Shown piece after piece: positions 9,561 through 20,739 of a stretch of DNA of 64,000 bases. The DNA lies in contig NC_133397.1 of NCBI RefSeq assembly GCF_047511655.1, forward strand, positions 19,865,501-19,929,500, read 5' to 3'. The notes under the pieces are model-generated. The model worked only from the letters and a program-made list of their open reading frames with translations, was not told the DNA's origin and ran no database searches. A program made the position numbers and the translations under genes. Positions within the stretch are counted from its first letter, which is position 1. Each line of letters opens with the position of its first letter. The DNA is from Castor canadensis. Lineage: Eukaryota; Chordata; Mammalia; Rodentia; Castoridae.

Positions 9561-11454
9561 GGATGCCTGGGTCCGCCTGCTGAGAAGCCAGTTGTCTTTG
9601 GGCGCTGGAACCGAACGGCAGACGCGATCGGTTGGTAGGTCCTCCTGTGACTCCCCAGAGATGATGATGGGCAAGATGCTGTCGCCGCTGCCATCCGCCG
9701 GGCTCTGCGAACAGCCTCCTCTCCCCGTGGTTCTTGCGCCGCGGCGCGCCCGGGGCGAATCGCGGACTGTGGTATTAATGTAGCATTAGGTGAGACCTCT
9801 TCGCCAGAGGGACTGGACGTGGAGGACGCCACGCTGTTGTGCACGCGAAAGTTCCACTCGTCAGCTGAAAGATACACACCGGCTCCTCCACGGCAGGCTC
9901 CAGCCCTCGTCAGCAGGGCAGTATTGGGATTGGACTCCTTGTTGTGACAAATCTGTCCTGGTTACAGCTGTATTTACCCTAATTTCATTTTCTTTAAAGT
10001 CATTTGTCTAGTCACTACAGAGTTCCTTCCCTTGCTGTGTGGTCTTACCGCTAACTCAGCCTGGGGAGGGGAGGTTTGAGAAATTCGTTCCGTTTAGGAT
10101 GAATGACAGCAAATTTAATTAGCCTACATCACTCTTGACTTTTTTTTTTTAAATTAAGGAGGGGGTGTTGTAGAGCTAATTTTTACATTTTTTTTACTTG
10201 GGGGGTGTTAAGCAATTTTATAGATTGTTCATCTTGACACTTAGAGAAAATGTGTCCGGCAGGCACAGGTGAATACTTTGAGGGCTGATTGGTATGCATG
10301 TATTTGATTAGTCACACAGTGTAGGTGTTCATACAGGTATGGAGCTATGTGGCACTGATGAACATAGTCTCCGTCCCATACATCGTATAGAGGGCATTTG
10401 ATTTATCATCTTGCTATAAATCAGGGAATTACTAGTATATGTGCTCTTAAGCCCTATATTAATTTAATGACATTTAAATTGGTTTATGGGCTGATGCATT
10501 TAACCAGTTTTAATAACTTTTCTTCACAAACACAAAGCACATTTGTTTATGACTGAGAAAAATCTTTTCTTCTATTCACTCTCCCCATTTCTAGTTCAGT
10601 GATGGAAATCTGTAGGTCTCCAACTTTCATTTGCAAGCAACAAACCAAACGAAATACCTAGAGTTTTACTGAAATAAAATATCCTATGGTAGCCATGGTA
10701 ACAAACAGATTAAGGGTTATTGGTTTTCATCTGTATGTGATGGAGGGTGGGGACCAAGTGTTGTGTCTTTTTAATTACATTTCTAATGAGTGGTGGTCAT
10801 ACTTAGAGTGTGGCAGATAAACCAGACCAGAATTCAGTCTTGTGAGAGGTTTATTGGAACAAAGACGAGTAAAGCCCAAGAGAATGACTTCTACTAACTG
10901 CTGCTCTTCATATCCGAAAAGCAAATGGATAAAACCTTTTTTGTTTGTTTGTTTTTTCAAGTAGATGAGAATTGAGCCATTCCCTTTAAGATTAGAAAAT
11001 GTATTTTGCTGATAAGCTATTACCAAAGCAACCTTTAAATCCAGCCCCTGTTTTCTAGGAATAAACATGTTAGAAATGTGGTTGTTGGTGTAGATGGAGT
11101 GTCACAGTTGTTATCAACACCTGTCAGTCTAAGTGAGGCATATCATTAGTGTATTCAAATCTTGCCTATTTCAATATTCATGCATTTCCATGGTGATCCA
11201 CTCCATTTTTGTTTACTTAGTCAACCTTATAAATCTTTGGCATCAATTTCACTTGTGCCATCGTTTTTTCTTTCATTTATCAATTGATTTGGCTCAAATC
11301 ATTGCCAGTTTAAAATGTTTCCTTCCTCCCATCCACTAGTTTCCAAAAGTTTACACTATTCTCAGCTACACACAGATAGAAAGGAGTTAAATTTTTTTCT
11401 GATAGATTCAAATAACACCATCAATGCTAACGTAGATTTTTAGCATCTTGTTTG

Positions 11455-11455
<1 letters not shown>
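9561..11455. other. Island shore and start of putative intron 1
   Basis: GC content falls through 9560-9900, after which the DNA is AT-rich and repeat-poor. A second donor-like site ('attag|gtgaga', intron starting 9790) could end an alternative first exon. The region 10050-11340 has no recognised repeat and may hold regulatory sequence, but nothing specific can be named. Confidence 0.4.

Positions 11456-11487
<32 letters not shown>
11456..11487. repeat. (TG)16 microsatellite
   Basis: An uninterrupted TG dinucleotide array is followed immediately by a T-rich tract and a pyrimidine run ending in 'ctgcag' at 11521-11526. Confidence 0.95.
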
Positions 11488-11488
<1 letters not shown>

Positions 11489-12949
11489 TTTTTTGTTTTG
11501 TTTTTTTTTTCTTCTTCTTCCTGCAGCCTTACTGTAAAGATGGTTCCATTTATGACCTGGAGATGTCAATTCAATCCAGCAGAATTGACTAAAGTTTTTC
11601 CTTTTTTTTTTTCCTCCTCAACCCCATTATGGTTTAAGAATGTTTTGTGTCTTCAGCTATATCTGACTTGGAGAGACCTCAAGGCTGGGTATTAGAATGG
11701 GTCTGACCTTGGATTTTTTCTCTTCCAGTAATGGCCAAAGCCAGAAGGTTCCGGAACATCAGAGGATTTTCCAAATATAATATACATTTAGACCCAGCAC
11801 ATAGTATCTCTGGGATACAGTAACAATTTAAGTTGGCAGAACAGGCAGTTTTACTTAAACACTAGTGATGATTTTGCTCATTGGCTTTCAACTTTGCTTT
11901 CTAATGATGCGATCCCATGCTAATCACAGCCCTGTATATTTCAGAAATATCAAGGCAGGCATTAGCACGCTACTGGCTTATTAGGATCGGGCACAATAAT
12001 TGGAACGCGTAAGTTCAAAGTCAGAAGGAGAAATGGAATTATATCCAACTTTGTGATTCTATAATCAGTCAACTAAGCGCCTACTTGGGGGTAAGAGGAA
12101 AAAGAAACACTCTGAATAAGAAATCCAGCTCTTGGCTGCCATGGATGAAGATAAACCAAGGTAGTTACATGTAAGAAGACAAGAGAACAAGAAATCTCTT
12201 TGTGGATAGATAATTCAGATGTTGCCCAGGCCTTTCTTAGCAGCTTGCGCTGTGCTACCTACATCTAGACATAAGTGTTTATAGAATAGTTATTTATGCT
12301 TTGTACAAAAGATAGGCATTTGTAATTGCTTCAAAAAAAATCTAGGGTTTTCTCCTAATATGCTAAAATCTTAAATAGCATAATCCCTGAGAAAAGACTT
12401 TCCTCTGCAGTAGATTTTACTGTAGAAAATGACTTTAATAATTTTAGTTAAGAAGAAAAGGTGTATCAAAATCCTTTACCTGAGCTTTGGATCAAAAATG
12501 CTGAGATCAGGACCATTCTGAAGTCAGGCTCTGTAGTTCTTCCTACAGCTGCTACACTCTGACTCTCCCGACGTCTGAGGTCGGAAAGGTAGCCTTCACG
12601 GAAATCACTTAACATGAGGAAAATTGAAGCCGCCAATGCAGAGGAGGCGAGTTGATCCATGGAAGTAACAACATGAACTTCACTGTTGGCATTTCCACCT
12701 TTTGGGTGGAAGTGGGGAGAATTCTCATTTCCTGTGAAACAGGAGCTCCGTGAAACTCAAATGGTTCAGAGACTCAAAGCTGAGTCTCTGCCTGTGGACA
12801 ACAGCTTGGAAGCAGAAGCAAGAACCAGGGAGATATGGGTGCCATACGGGATCTTGTTTAGGCAAAAAGGACAGCTCCCCAGACATTTAAAGGCTACCCT
12901 GACCCCTTAGGCATCCATTTTCACAATTTATTTATGGAGTTTTGAAAAT
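11488..12949. other. Non-coding DNA with splice-acceptor-like sites
   Basis: Two strong-looking 3' splice-site motifs occur, with AG at 11525-11526 and 11727-11728, each after a long pyrimidine tract. No matching donor follows either, so I do not call an exon. The rest has no recognised repeat; the open frame at 12686-12910 has no recognisable domain. Confidence 0.4.
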
Positions 12950-13600
12950 TTTAAATCATTGACCAATTTGAGATACATATATACACGTACATACATGCAT
13001 GCATATATATATACACATATATACGTATGTATAGATGCATATATACAAATGTATTCTGCCACTTTCGTTTTTGAATTGTGATTTAAAGCAATAGCATAGA
13101 ATTTATCTTCATTACCATTTTTATGTATACATTTTAGTAGTGTTACTATTCACATTGCTGTGCAGTGGATCTCCAGAACTTTTTCGTCTTGTAATACTGA
13201 AACACCTCCCATTTTCCTCTCCCACCAGCCTGGCAACCACCATTCTATTTGTATAAAAGTGCTACTTTAGCTACCCCCATGTAAGCGGAATCGTACAGTT
13301 TTTTTCTTTTTGTGCGTGACTTCTGTTTCACTAAGCATCATTCATTCAAGGTTCATAGAATGTTGAACCCATGGGACAGGATTTCCTTCCTTTTGAAAGC
13401 TGAATAATGTTCCATTGGGTACATGTACATTTTGTTTATCCATTCATCTATTGGTGAACATTTGGGTTGCTTTCACCTCTTCTATTGTGAGTAATTCTGC
13501 TATGAACCTGAGTGTGCAGATGTCCCTCAGAGAGGCTGCTGTCAATTCTTGTGGGGATATACCCAGAAGTGAGATTGCTGTATTCTGCCATTTTTCACAT
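12950..13600 (-). mobile_element. Old L1 (L1M-type) ORF2 end and 3'UTR fragment
   Basis: On the plus strand 'gaataatgttccattgggta', 'catttgggttgctttcacct' and 'gatatacccagaagtgagat' are the antisense of the conserved end of L1 ORF2. The upstream part (12975-13045) contains an AT/AC-rich microsatellite grown in the 3' region. The reading frame is destroyed; this is a fossil. Confidence 0.8.
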
Positions 13601-13739
13601 GTACAAATGTAGTTTTAAGAGACTTGGTGGGAATGCAGTCAAACAGAATAATGTCAAATAATGAATGCAGTAGATGTTACTGACATTTATTCTTCTCTCC
13701 GTGTGCATTTCCTTGCAAGTCTGTCTAATCTTGTATACT

Positions 13740-13930
13740 CTAATCTCTTTGCATTTGGGACTTGCCTGAGTGTTGGTGACAGTACAGAGTGGGTGACAGC
13801 AGGGGATTTGTGTCCAAGTTGAAGTCCAGCCTCTGTGCAGTCTTGGGAAGAGCCTTCATCTCACTCAGCTTCAGTTTTGAGACAATGGAAAGGATGCTAG
13901 CTGCTGTCTATAGTGATCATGAAGGTTAGA
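13740..13930 (+). mobile_element. MIR-type ancient SINE
   Basis: 'gaagtccagcctctgtgcag', 'ctcactcagcttcagtttt' and the following 'gacaatggaaaggatgctag' follow the MIR core and 3' pattern. Divergence is high. Confidence 0.55.
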
Positions 13931-14289
13931 AGAAGGAAACCCAGGAGAAGCTGCATCACCAAGAAGGGCTCCATGCAGCAGACCCTAGGAGGCAGCAGCA
14001 ACCCCTAGAGTGGTCAGAAACTGTGAACACCTAACCTACCAAATACTAATTATAAATGTTTTAATAGTACACCCAGGCCAGTATATATGCTGCATTCCGT
14101 GAGCCTCATTATTGCTACTTATTCAGAAAAGAGTAGGAGATCTGCATCATAATTCCAATGGTTAAAAAATCTGTTGTTGCTTTGATGCTTGAAGTTTTAA
14201 TTCCATTTTTAGTATCATAATTTAGAATTGTTGCAGAATTTAGGGGTCAGCTAATCTACCTATTATTCAATCACCAAACCTTTATCAAG

Positions 14290-14525
14290 CCCCAATAATA
14301 TAATAATAATAGCTTCCATTTATGGCTGCCTACTATATTTTAGTACTTTACATATATTATCTCTAATCCCCATATCAACACTGTGAGGTAGGGATTATCC
14401 ACACTTTACAAATGAAGATGAGGCTCACAGTTAATCAACTGGCCCAAGGCCACAAATCTAGCCACATTGTACAGCTGGGTTTGAACACAGATCCATCAGC
14501 TACCAATCTGACTGTCTTTTCTTTT
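14290..14525 (+). mobile_element. MIR-type ancient SINE
   Basis: The segment runs 'ctcacagttaatcaactggc', 'ccaaggccacaaatctagcc', 'cagctgggtttgaacacaga'. This is the MIR pattern of falling base counts, loss of paired columns and 'gggatttgaacccag'-like B box. Confidence 0.75.
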
Positions 14526-14940
14526 CCCCATGTGTGTGCCTGCACCTGTACCACTTCATGCTGCCTGTTGTGTAGTAGGTACTTTGCCCGTGCTAATTAC
14601 AATTTTATATAAAATAATTCTATTAAAGAGAGTGTGAACTTACTAATACTGACATAGTTGGACTTGCCTGCTTTTTGGATTGGCCCGCCTACTTCTGTCT
14701 ACTCTGGTACCTAGAAGACTGATGAGAAAAGCTTTTAGATGCTTGAATGACATCTGTTTGTATATTGCACCAGCATAGGAAATAAATAACAAATCAGAGT
14801 AAAAACAATATAAAAAGGGTCAAGGATACAGTCAGTCCTACCAAAAGCTGTTACGCATTTGTTCACTTTTGTATGCCAGGCCTATTTTCCTAACACAGTG
14901 CCTGGCACAAAATTCTTCAGTTAAAAATGTTTCCCTTGAC

Positions 14941-15163
14941 ACTGGACATGGCAATGCATATCTGTAATCCCATACTCGGGAGGTAGAGGCAGGAGAACTG
15001 AAGTTTGAGACTGACCTGGGCAAAATTAGCACAAGACTGTATCTGAACAACAAATTCGAAGCAAAAGACCTGGGGGCATCACTCAAATGGTAGAGTACTT
15101 GCTTAGCAAGCACAGTGCCTTGAATTCAGCCCCTCAGTACTTCTATCCCATAAAAAAAAAAAA
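14941..15163 (+). mobile_element. Composite B1+tRNA SINE with A12 tail
   Basis: A B1-like half ('ggacatggcaatgcatatct', 'gaggtagaggcaggagaact') is joined to a tRNA-like half ('actcaaatggtagagtactt', 'gcttagcaagcacagtgcct') and a pure A tail at 15152-15163. It has the same family architecture as the minus-strand copies near 4.7 and 5.6 kb. Confidence 0.9.
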
Positions 15164-18100
15164 GGTTCACCTGGAAATATTTACATCTAGAGATGGAATC
15201 AGGTGATAAAAATCAGAGTCTACGTCTACGGTTCAGATTTTCTTTTCATTCAGTGGTTGTGTAGTTACATGCTCGGGGTTTGTCATTATGTGGAATTCTA
15301 CATGCTATATTTGGGCCTATGTCTATTAAACATGCTTGTTGATGAATTCTAACTAATATAAATGGAATCTTCTAGGATTTATGACTTGAGACTTTGAAGA
15401 CTAATTTTCTCTTGGAACTACATCACTCCAGTGATAACTTGGATCTATTCGGTACTTTTGAGAGTTGACACAAAGTCTGTCTTTCATAGCATGCTTACAT
15501 GCAAGGTGTCATTCTCATGCAGATTTTTAGATTTGCAGTATTTCAAAAAAGCATTGCTTTAAGGAAAAATAAAACACCTACAATCACAGAGTCAGCTATT
15601 AAGGGCAGTAACTCTGTATTTTCCAACATCTTCTCTCCTGTTTTTCCTCTTTATGTTAGTTTTTTTCTGGAGATGGTGGAGGGCGTGAACAAAGCATCCA
15701 GAATACACAACAGAAATATATTTGCTCCTTGTTTTAACTCTTGCAACCCAGGTTCAGCCAGACTCACCAGCAGAGGGGCTCAGTTAGAGTGGCTGAGATC
15801 AAGCCTGTGAGGAAGCCATCCCACAGGAAGTGCTGCCCAAGCAGGCTGTCCCTGGGTTGACTGTTGCAGGCCTCTCCCATGTGCCTTTCTGTCCAGCTGC
15901 ACCTCTTCTCACTGCCCTGTATCCCTCCCAGGCTTATTTCTACAGGAAAAGTGAAATTAGAGTGAGAGGTGAGGCTTTCTTTTTCTTAAGGAATCCCAGT
16001 TGGAGGAGTGGGATGGAAAGAGAAGATTCCATAGCTGTGTTTTGTGAAAAGCAAATGCTAGTCATAGGCTTAGACCAAATGAGAGACTTAATGGTTGCCA
16101 GGCGCTCCTGTTTTCCTTTTGGTCATTTAGTAACATTGAGAAGTGGTAAGGAGTAGTGAAACTTGGATTTAAAACAAGAAAACGTCTTACTTTTCTCTTT
16201 TGCCTTTTTCAAATCTTCCAGCCATAGGCACTTGCTTTTAGATCACAGCCACAGCTGAACTTGGCCTCTCAAGGGATCTTAATGACATGTATTCAGTTCC
16301 TGAGCCTCTAAATGAGTACAGATGCAGTACCTGCTTACAGAGAGGCTCCATGGAAAGAGCAGTCCCTTTCCTGTGGCATCTCGTCTGTTGCTTACCCTGC
16401 AGCTTGAGTGACATCGTTCCCATTTTATGGATGAGTTATAGAGGTGGAGCATCTGTCCAAGGTCAGATTAACAAACATGGGGACAGGTGCAGGATGCACC
16501 ATCCAAACAATTGTCTGCTTGTGGAAAAGGGAGAGAGGCAACATGCCCTTTTTTATGGAATATAAATTGCTGATTAGAATAATGGAATAATCTCATGTTA
16601 AGCCATATTGCTCATTAATTGCCACAGGTGACATAATAAGTTCAGGTCCAGCGAATTTTCTTTTAAAGTGTGAAAAAAATCCAAAGAAACTGCCAGTTTG
16701 ATTCCAAGTACCTTCGTGCTTAAACTTACTGCTGTCATCTTTGTAAATTGAGCAAAAGTTTACCTCCAAGGCTTAGATCTAACAGACTCCATTTTTAAAA
16801 AATTGTTTTTGTAGTCAGAAGCTCCTAGGCATGTGGTGACTTGACTATGAGGACTAACTCTTTGAGGATTAAATGGGTTTCATTTTAGAACATTGCCAGC
16901 ATATGCCAAATCATAGGAACAAGTGCTTATTTTTGTACCTATTTCAGAATCTGGTCCTGGAGGGCAAGGACCCTCTTTGTCTTTAATCCTGGGCCTGCCT
17001 TGTACTGAATATTTACTGTTTGGCTACTCTGGAGGGAACCCATTCTACGCAGGAAGTCAGTGGTCAATGAGTGGGAAATTCTGAGAGACCGTCTGGAGTA
17101 AGGAAAATCAGATCATGACTATGACTGTGGCCATGACCCCAAGGGTCCACTCAACTGCTGTCATTGATTATGGCAGATAAGTCACTGAAAATGGTGCTAC
17201 TCATGGCCAGTCTGTGGCCATGAGAAATTGAGAGTAAACGATTAGAAACTGTGATTGCATTTAAAATTACCTTGGCATCCTAGAGCATGATGCAAGCTCT
17301 TCTCATGGAACAAGACAGAGACCAATTCGAGCAGTGTGAAACTCAAATGGTGAGCTAGTAAGAGAGTTACATATGGGGTGAGCTGTGCTCAAGCCATGTA
17401 TGGTAGGGCTACATTTCATTTCTTGACAGTTCGTAATATAAATAAAAACCAAAACTCTGGTCCTTCATCACAGATAGAGAGTTACAGGGAAACCCAGATG
17501 CAATTGTCTTGTCAAAGCATGGACAGGAATTTTAGAATACCTGGGCTTAGACTCCTTCATTAGTGAAGCCAGCTTTGCTACAGTTGGGGTTACTGGTGGG
17601 CTGGTTTCTGTCTGGTCCTGAGAGGTTCAGTTTAGCAGGGGCAGCTGCCTGGTGTCCCTTGCCCACAACATGATTGCCATTTTTGGTGGCTCTAAGGAGG
17701 GGTGTGTACCCTGCTTCTGTGTGCTTCTGCAGTTGGTCTCTGGGATGCTGAGTGAGAGCCTCAGGGTCAGCTCAGGAGCCAAATACCCACATCCATCTTG
17801 GGACCATTTTGTTGGCAATACTGCCCATACCTCTTGGGGTGTAGGTAGGTTATTTTGCCATTGAATTAGCTTATTTGGATGATGTAAAGAAATATAAGAT
17901 GGCCTTGCTCGGATAGCCTAAGTCAGGTTTTCTGAGCAAAAATTAGGGGCCACGGAATTTGGGACGTGCCTCATTTGGAAGCTGGGCTGGTTAGACAAGG
18001 AGGCTATGTGCAGCCATGTGTTTGGTGGGTCCCTCTAGTGAAGAACCTTCTGTAAGTGTAGTACTGTAATCTGTTCACTCCGTGCTGTTCAAACCAGCTT

Positions 18101-19223
18101 TAATCATCAAAAGTGGAATAAGAATTCAAACTGTGAATGGACCATACTGCTACAAGTGATGCACCAGAGCTTCTCAATCCACCAATCTACGAAACACACT
18201 GTGGGAAAGGAACACCTGGACCACTTCCTGCAGTGTGGGGCCACTGCCCTTTTCCACAGTGAAATGACATTAAGATTTAACATTTCCTCTTTCCCCCAAG
18301 AGGAGAAAAATGACTTTTGTGGAAAACATGTTTCATGGAAGTCACTTTTTTGCTCTCTGTACAGTCTCCATCTCTCTGGGGACATTTCCTCTGTGGCCCC
18401 AGGCATCTAACCAGGTCTGATGAGCATCCCTGGGTAGAGGCCATACTGTACAGGGATGGAGTTCTTTGGAGGGAGGAGATGTGATTGTGAGACCTAAAAG
18501 GCACCAGGTGGGACACCCAAGGGGAAGTTGCAGGCAGAGCCACTTGCAGAAAGCAGCCCGTGCTGCTGCTTGGCTGGGATGAAGATATGCTAGCCTGACA
18601 CCAGCTGTATCCTAGGGCAAGGGCTTCAGCCCGGGTTTTAGTGGAGAACTGTGATGGATGCCCTGCCACTCCACTGATTCCACCCCATCCCCACCAACAC
18701 ACACACACTTTCCCTCACATTCCAGCGCCGTGGCCCTGCTCTAGTTCCCACCTAGGAATTTAAAGCTTCCCTCCAATTCTGCAGAAACTACAAAGAGCCA
18801 TTTTTTGTTTGTTTGTTTGTTTGTGAGGAGTCCTGGAGGAGGTTGCAGGGGTAAGTGGGCACTCACAAGTCAAGAGCTGGTAAAAGTGCCAGTTGGTACT
18901 TTTTATTCCTGGTTTACTTCCCACAACATCTGGTCTCCATAAGCATATTTTGATATCTGGAACAGACACCTGGGCTGGGTCTAGTCTCCTTGGGCCTAGG
19001 AAGAAGTTGAGGCAGTTGTCCATCTGGCTTTTGTTGCTGTGCTGGTTGTGATCCATGGACCACTGTGGACAGGGACAGGGCCAGAGGAGGAGGGAAGTAG
19101 GGAGGTAAACTTGCTGTCTGGGGATGAGATGAAGTATGTGACAGGACAAGGCAAGGTTCTCAGGCTTTGAAGTTACAATGAGAACTTTCAACTCAATAAC
19201 AACCTGATTTAAAAAAAAAAAAA
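15164..19223. other. Putative intronic DNA with few repeats
   Basis: Mostly unique-looking. A MIR-like piece ('cattttatggatgagttata' followed by 'ccaaggtcagatta') lies at about 16400-16485. An L2-like 3' end ('ggagggcaaggaccctcttt') lies at about 16945-17015. The segment 16565-16680 ('gctcattaattgccacaggt') looks low in repeats and could be a conserved regulatory element. Open frames over 18107-18708 have no recognisable domains. Confidence 0.4.
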
Positions 19224-19326
19224 GCTGGCAGGGTGGCATACATCTGTAATCCCTGCAACTCGGGAGGTGGAGGCAGGAGTTCAAGGCTGGGGAAAGTTAG
19301 CAAGATCTTATCTCAAAAACAAAATA
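19224..19326 (+). mobile_element. B1-like SINE monomer
   Basis: 'gctggcagggtggcatacat', 'gggaggtggaggcaggagtt' and 'atcttatctcaaaaacaaaa' give a complete B1-style monomer without a following tRNA part. It is the first of four SINE units in a row. Confidence 0.85.
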
Positions 19327-19327
19327 C

Positions 19328-19560
19328 GGCCAGTCGCCGGTGGCTCACGCCTGTAATCTCAGCTACTCAGGAGGCAGAAATCAGGAGGATCACGATTTGA
19401 AGCCAACCTGGGCAGATAGTATGAGAGAACCTTATCTCAAAAAAAAAAAAAAAAAAAACCTCATCACTCACACACAAAAAAAGAGCAGGTGGAGTGACTC
19501 AAGGTATAGGCCCTGAGTTCAAACCTCAGTATTACCAAAATAAATAGATAAAATACAACA
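19328..19560 (+). mobile_element. Composite B1+tRNA SINE
   Basis: A well preserved B1 part ('ggtggctcacgcctgtaatc', A run to 19459) is followed by a tRNA-like part from about 19484 ('aggccctgagttcaaacctc') and an A-rich tail. The B1 half looks closer to a master copy than most SINEs here, so the insertion is relatively recent. Confidence 0.85.
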
Positions 19561-19563
19561 AAA

Positions 19564-19621
19564 GGACTGGGGCATAGCTCAAGTGGTAGTGCCTTTACCA
19601 CTGCTAAAAAAAAAAAAAAAA
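19564..19621 (+). mobile_element. Short tRNA-type SINE piece with A16 tail
   Basis: It begins with an A-box-like 'gcatagctcaagtggtagtg', lacks a B box and ends in about 16 A residues. It is either an internally deleted SINE or the last monomer of the preceding composite. Confidence 0.7.
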
Positions 19622-19639
19622 GGAAGAAAAGAAAAAGAT

Positions 19640-20450
19640 CCTTTGAATAAATATTTCTCCAAAGAGTAATACCAGTTGCCACTAAACACATGAAAAGATG
19701 TTCAATATCATGAAACATTAGGGAAATGCAAGTCAAAACCATAGTGAGCTATCACTTCACACCCCTTAGGGTGACAGTTATAAAACAGAGAAACAAACAA
19801 AAACAGGAAATCACAAGTGTTGTCCTGGATGTGAAGAAACCAGAACCCTTGTGTACTGCTTGTAGAAATATAAAATGGTAGAACTACCATGGAAAATACT
19901 GTGATGGCTCCTCAGAAATTAAACTGAATTACCACATAATCCAAAAATTCCACTTCTGAACACATACCCTAAAGAAGTGGAAGCTGGGACTGGGCAGGCA
20001 TTTGTGCACCAGTATTTATGTCCAAAAGGTGAAGGAACCCAAGTGAACATGATTGGCTGAGTGGATAAACAAAACGCAGTTCATATACTCAATGGAATAT
20101 TACCCAGCCTTAAAAAGGCAGGAAACTGCATGTTTGAACCTGGGATGCATCATAAGTGAAAAATGCCAGACACAAAAGGATAAATACTGTATGAGTCCAT
20201 TCATATTAAGTATGTAGAATAGTCAAATTCACAGAAACAAATAGAATAGTGAATATCACAGACTATAGGGGAGGAAGCTAGTGTTTAGTGGATACAGGGT
20301 TTCACTTTGAGGTTCTGGAGATGGATGGTGGTGATGCTTACATACACAGTGTGAGTATACTGAATGCTACTGAGCTGTGCATTTAAAAGTGGCTAAAATG
20401 GTAATTTTTATAGTATGTGCATTTTGTCACAATGAAAAAAAAATTGTTGG
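19640..20450 (+). mobile_element. Old L1 ORF2 end plus 3'UTR, sense strand
   Basis: Diagnostic L1 phrases occur in order: 'gaaatgcaagtcaaaaccat', 'gtgagctatcacttcacacc', 'caatggaatattacccagcc', and a 3'UTR ending at the A run near 20440. Stops are frequent in all frames, so this is a fossil fragment. It lies directly after the four-unit SINE cluster. Confidence 0.85.
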
Positions 20451-20524
20451 TTCTTTTATTGTCTTCAAAATGCACTTAAAAAATATGTTCAATAATTCGA
20501 CCTCTATAGGGTATTTGCTGTGCT

Positions 20525-20735
20525 GGGCATTGTATTTATTTATTTATTTAGACTATAATAGTTGAGGTAACAAAATAAAATCCACAGATTTAAATGTTCA
20601 GCTCACTGAGTTTTAGTAATTGCATGTATCTATGTAACCGACATTCAAAACAAGACATCAAACATTTTCATCATTCCCAAAACTTCCCCTATGCCCCTTT
20701 CCAACCACTCCCTCTTCTTGCCACTTTCTTGTTTG
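20525..20735 (-). mobile_element. Old L1 3'UTR fragment
   Basis: Plus-strand phrases such as 'acatcaaacattttcatcat' and 'cccctatgcccctttccaac' are typical of antisense L1M 3'UTR. The (attt)n run at about 20528-20548 marks its A-rich tail. Orientation is opposite to the L1 piece just before it. Confidence 0.65.
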
Positions 20736-20739
20736 ACTT

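Noticed and set aside
8482..9877. Several overlapping frames of 100-195 residues on both strands
   Set aside because: Stop codons are rare in GC-rich sequence. The frames overlap each other on both strands and show no recognisable protein features.
19224..19621. CRISPR-like regular repeats
   Set aside because: The recurring units are eukaryotic SINEs with A tails, without uniform repeat and spacer lengths.
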